From PWQG01 sp041685555 (GTDB lineage Bacteria > Pseudomonadota > Gammaproteobacteria > Pseudomonadales > Pseudohongiellaceae), in contig JAWLFN010000035.1 of assembly GCA_041685555.1 (NCBI GenBank), positions 1-15,801 on the forward strand: a stretch of 15,801 nucleotides of DNA, in the 5' to 3' direction. A program made the translations under genes and the position numbers. Positions 14,529-15,801 of this stretch are shown here, in pieces. Below the pieces are notes generated by a model. It was not told where the DNA came from, did not search any database, and saw nothing but the letters and a program-made list of their open reading frames with translations. Within the stretch, counting starts at the first letter, position 1, and the number at the start of each line of letters is the position of its first letter.

Positions 14529-15372
14529 GACGGGGTTCCTCCTGGCTATGATGAGGGATTTGGAGTTGCAGCAGCAGCTTGCTGACACACTCGGCCCAAC
14601 CGGCGGGTCCCACCAGCTCGCTGACCGGGATACTGCCAGTCGCTCCGGTTCCGGGTATACCATGAACCGGAGAGCGCACCCAGGCTGCGTAGTCGGCTTT
14701 CAACAGCATGGCAAGGTCATTGCCGCTGTCGCCCAGGGCCAGTACGGGTGTGTCGCGCGGGTAGGTGGTCCGCAGCCGTTCCAGTGCCTGGCCCTTGTCT
14801 GTGTCGCCAAGCACATGCAGAAACCGCCCTCCCTGTAGCAGGTTCAGTCCAGCCCCGCGCAGGCCGGCGCTGAAAGGGGCCATGGCTTCGGGGAGATCAT
14901 TCCAGAGCAGCAGTTCGCTGTACTGACGATGAGCGGCACGCCGGGCGGCGCTCATGCTGAGGCCGGTCATCGCAATGAACCGGTCAAGCGGCATTTCGGC
15001 AAGTGTCGTGAACCGGAACTCATTCCCGAAGGGCGCCAGACGGACAGCCACTTCGTCACGTTTCAGGCCCAGAGGCCGCACCCAGCAGTCGCCGCGGGAT
15101 ACCGTGTCGGTCTCGGCCTTCATGTCGGGGAAGCCGCGCTTGGGATAGTGTATGGCGGAGCCGTTCTCGACAATGAACGGATCCGACAGCCCCAGGGTCT
15201 CGCTGAGCGCGCGGGTTTCCTCGGCGGTTTTGCTGGTGTTGAAAATGACCGGAATGCCGAGATGTTGTAAGTGCCGCAAGGTCCCCAGGGCCTTGGCGGG
15301 ACTGTAGGTGAAGTGGTCGAGCAGGGTGCCGTCCAGGTCGGTGACGACCAGCAGTGGGGGTGCCTGTTTCAT
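14521..15372 (-). CDS. gpgP: Glucosyl/mannosyl-3-phosphoglycerate phosphatase (HAD-IIB)
   Basis: The 283-residue protein is a HAD phosphatase of the mannosyl-3-phosphoglycerate phosphatase (MPGP/YedP) group. Motif I is VVTDLDGTLLD (nucleophile D12, acid/base D14), motif II is FNTSKT at 44-49, and motif IV is LALGDSGNDLAML (GDSGND at 214-219). A C2B cap lies between. It removes phosphate from glucosyl-3-phosphoglycerate to give glucosylglycerate, following GpgS. The family acts on mannosyl and glucosyl substrates; the neighbouring GT81 enzyme suggests glucosyl. The ATG overlaps the kinase stop by four bases (ATGA), and its own stop overlaps gpgS, so all three are translationally coupled. Confidence 0.88.
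   Translation of the reverse strand: MKQAPPLLVVTDLDGTLLDHFTYSPAKALGTLRHLQHLGIPVIFNTSKTAEETRALSETLGLSDPFIVENGSAIHYPKRGFPDMKAETDTVSRGDCWVRPLGLKRDEVAVRLAPFGNEFRFTTLAEMPLDRFIAMTGLSMSAARRAAHRQYSELLLWNDLPEAMAPFSAGLRGAGLNLLQGGRFLHVLGDTDKGQALERLRTTYPRDTPVLALGDSGNDLAMLLKADYAAWVRSPVHGIPGTGATGSIPVSELVGPAGWAECVSKLLLQLQIPHHSQEEPRHG
14538..14543 (-). promoter_or_regulatory. Strong Shine-Dalgarno deciding the gpgS start
   Basis: AGGAGG on the minus strand, 9 bases before the ATG at 14528 and inside the end of gpgP, is the best ribosome binding site in the operon and supports the start chosen here over the upstream in-frame ATG. Confidence 0.8.
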
Positions 15373-15801
15373 TGTCCGTACTCGTCTCTGTCCAGCAGCC
15401 GGTCCAGCGGCGGGCTGGCATGGGTGATCCGGTGGTCCGGGTCCATGTGCAACACGACATCGGCCATGTCCGGCACTGCCCGGAATGCGTGCCGGGTGAG
15501 TCGCTCGAAGTGTTGCAGAAAATCTTGTACCCCGCCATGGTCCATCAGTCTTTGTTCGGCGGCGGTGCCGTGTTCAGCGGTCTGTTCGGCAAGGCGGTCT
15601 TCCTGCAGGCATCGCCATCGGTATACGGCGCTGAATGAGGGAGCCTTGAGCATGATCAGTCGATCGAGGGCGCGGAACAGAGGCGGGTAGACCTCGCGCA
15701 GCTGTCGGTTCACGAATCGTCTCCAGTTCATGTCCGTGTCCTGCTCCGCCTCCATGCGATTGACCGGATCCGGCAGCGCCGAGTCCTCCTGTGGCGGTGT
15801 G
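15369..15801 (-). CDS. D-glycerate 3-kinase (GLYK-like), C-terminal part
   Basis: The frame is open to the right edge (residues TPPQEDSALPDPVNRMEAEQD precede the internal Met at 15755), so about 143 C-terminal residues of a longer gene are present. The block PVNRMEAEQDTDMNWRRFVNRQL, then LIMLKAPSFSAVYRWRCLQEDRL and FLQHFERLTRHAFRAVPDMADVVLHMDPDHRI fit the end of the P-loop glycerate kinases related to plant GLYK. The Walker A part is beyond the window. It would turn glycerate and ATP into 3-phosphoglycerate, the acceptor used by GpgS. It is the most upstream gene of the visible operon; the stop overlaps the gpgP start (ATGA). Confidence 0.82.
   Translation of the reverse strand, partial: TPPQEDSALPDPVNRMEAEQDTDMNWRRFVNRQLREVYPPLFRALDRLIMLKAPSFSAVYRWRCLQEDRLAEQTAEHGTAAEQRLMDHGGVQDFLQHFERLTRHAFRAVPDMADVVLHMDPDHRITHASPPLDRLLDRDEYGQ

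Noticed and set aside
14529..14663. N-terminal extension of gpgS by 45 residues
   Set aside because: The extension lies within gpgP in another frame, is rich in shadow-like Ser, Cys and Trp, and the strong AGGAGG belongs to the downstream ATG.

Overview
The window looks like a chromosomal segment from a halophilic or marine gammaproteobacterium. The evidence is a photoactive yellow protein very close to the Halorhodospira halophila type, a glucosylglycerate (compatible solute) operon, Gram-negative envelope genes (TonB-dependent receptor, Sec signal peptides), tRNA genes with encoded CCA, and fairly high GC with strong SD-led or coupled genes. The taxonomic call is inference. No phage, transposase, integrase or CRISPR array is visible. 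No stretch longer than about 150 bases lacks a gene or RNA.

Layout. (1) 1-688, plus strand: C-terminal part of a DHA2-type MFS exporter. (2) 697-1491, minus: an exported class I methyltransferase of unknown substrate. (3) 1517-1582, minus: a degenerate tRNA-Gly(CCC) whose T-arm has lost about 8 bases. (4) 1596-3262, minus: a two-gene photoreceptor operon, pyp followed by a compact p-coumarate-type CoA ligase. (5) 3367-4404, minus: a secreted SEL1-repeat protein. (6) 4455-4653, minus: tRNA-Pro(CGG) and tRNA-Thr(CGT) with a promoter upstream. (7) 4761-9237, minus: a TonB-dependent receptor followed by a TPR-sulfotransferase fusion. (8) 9356-10387, minus: an unknown membrane-anchored protein and a DoxX-like protein. 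(9) 10538-11536, plus: a zinc-type alcohol dehydrogenase/quinone reductase, divergent from DoxX. (10) 11557-15801, minus: four overlapping genes, D-glycerate 3-kinase (partial), glucosyl-3-phosphoglycerate phosphatase, glucosyl-3-phosphoglycerate synthase and a GH13_18 glucosylglycerate phosphorylase.

How genes work together. The ligase should activate p-coumarate to its CoA thioester so that PYP can be loaded on its conserved cysteine, giving a blue-light sensor. The tyrosine ammonia-lyase that would supply p-coumarate is not in the window. The last operon encodes both synthesis of glucosylglycerate (kinase to 3-phosphoglycerate, synthase, phosphatase) and its phosphorolysis back to glucose-1-phosphate and glycerate, so the four genes can form a closed osmolyte cycle. 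The receptor and sulfotransferase are probably cotranscribed, but their substrate cannot be read from sequence.
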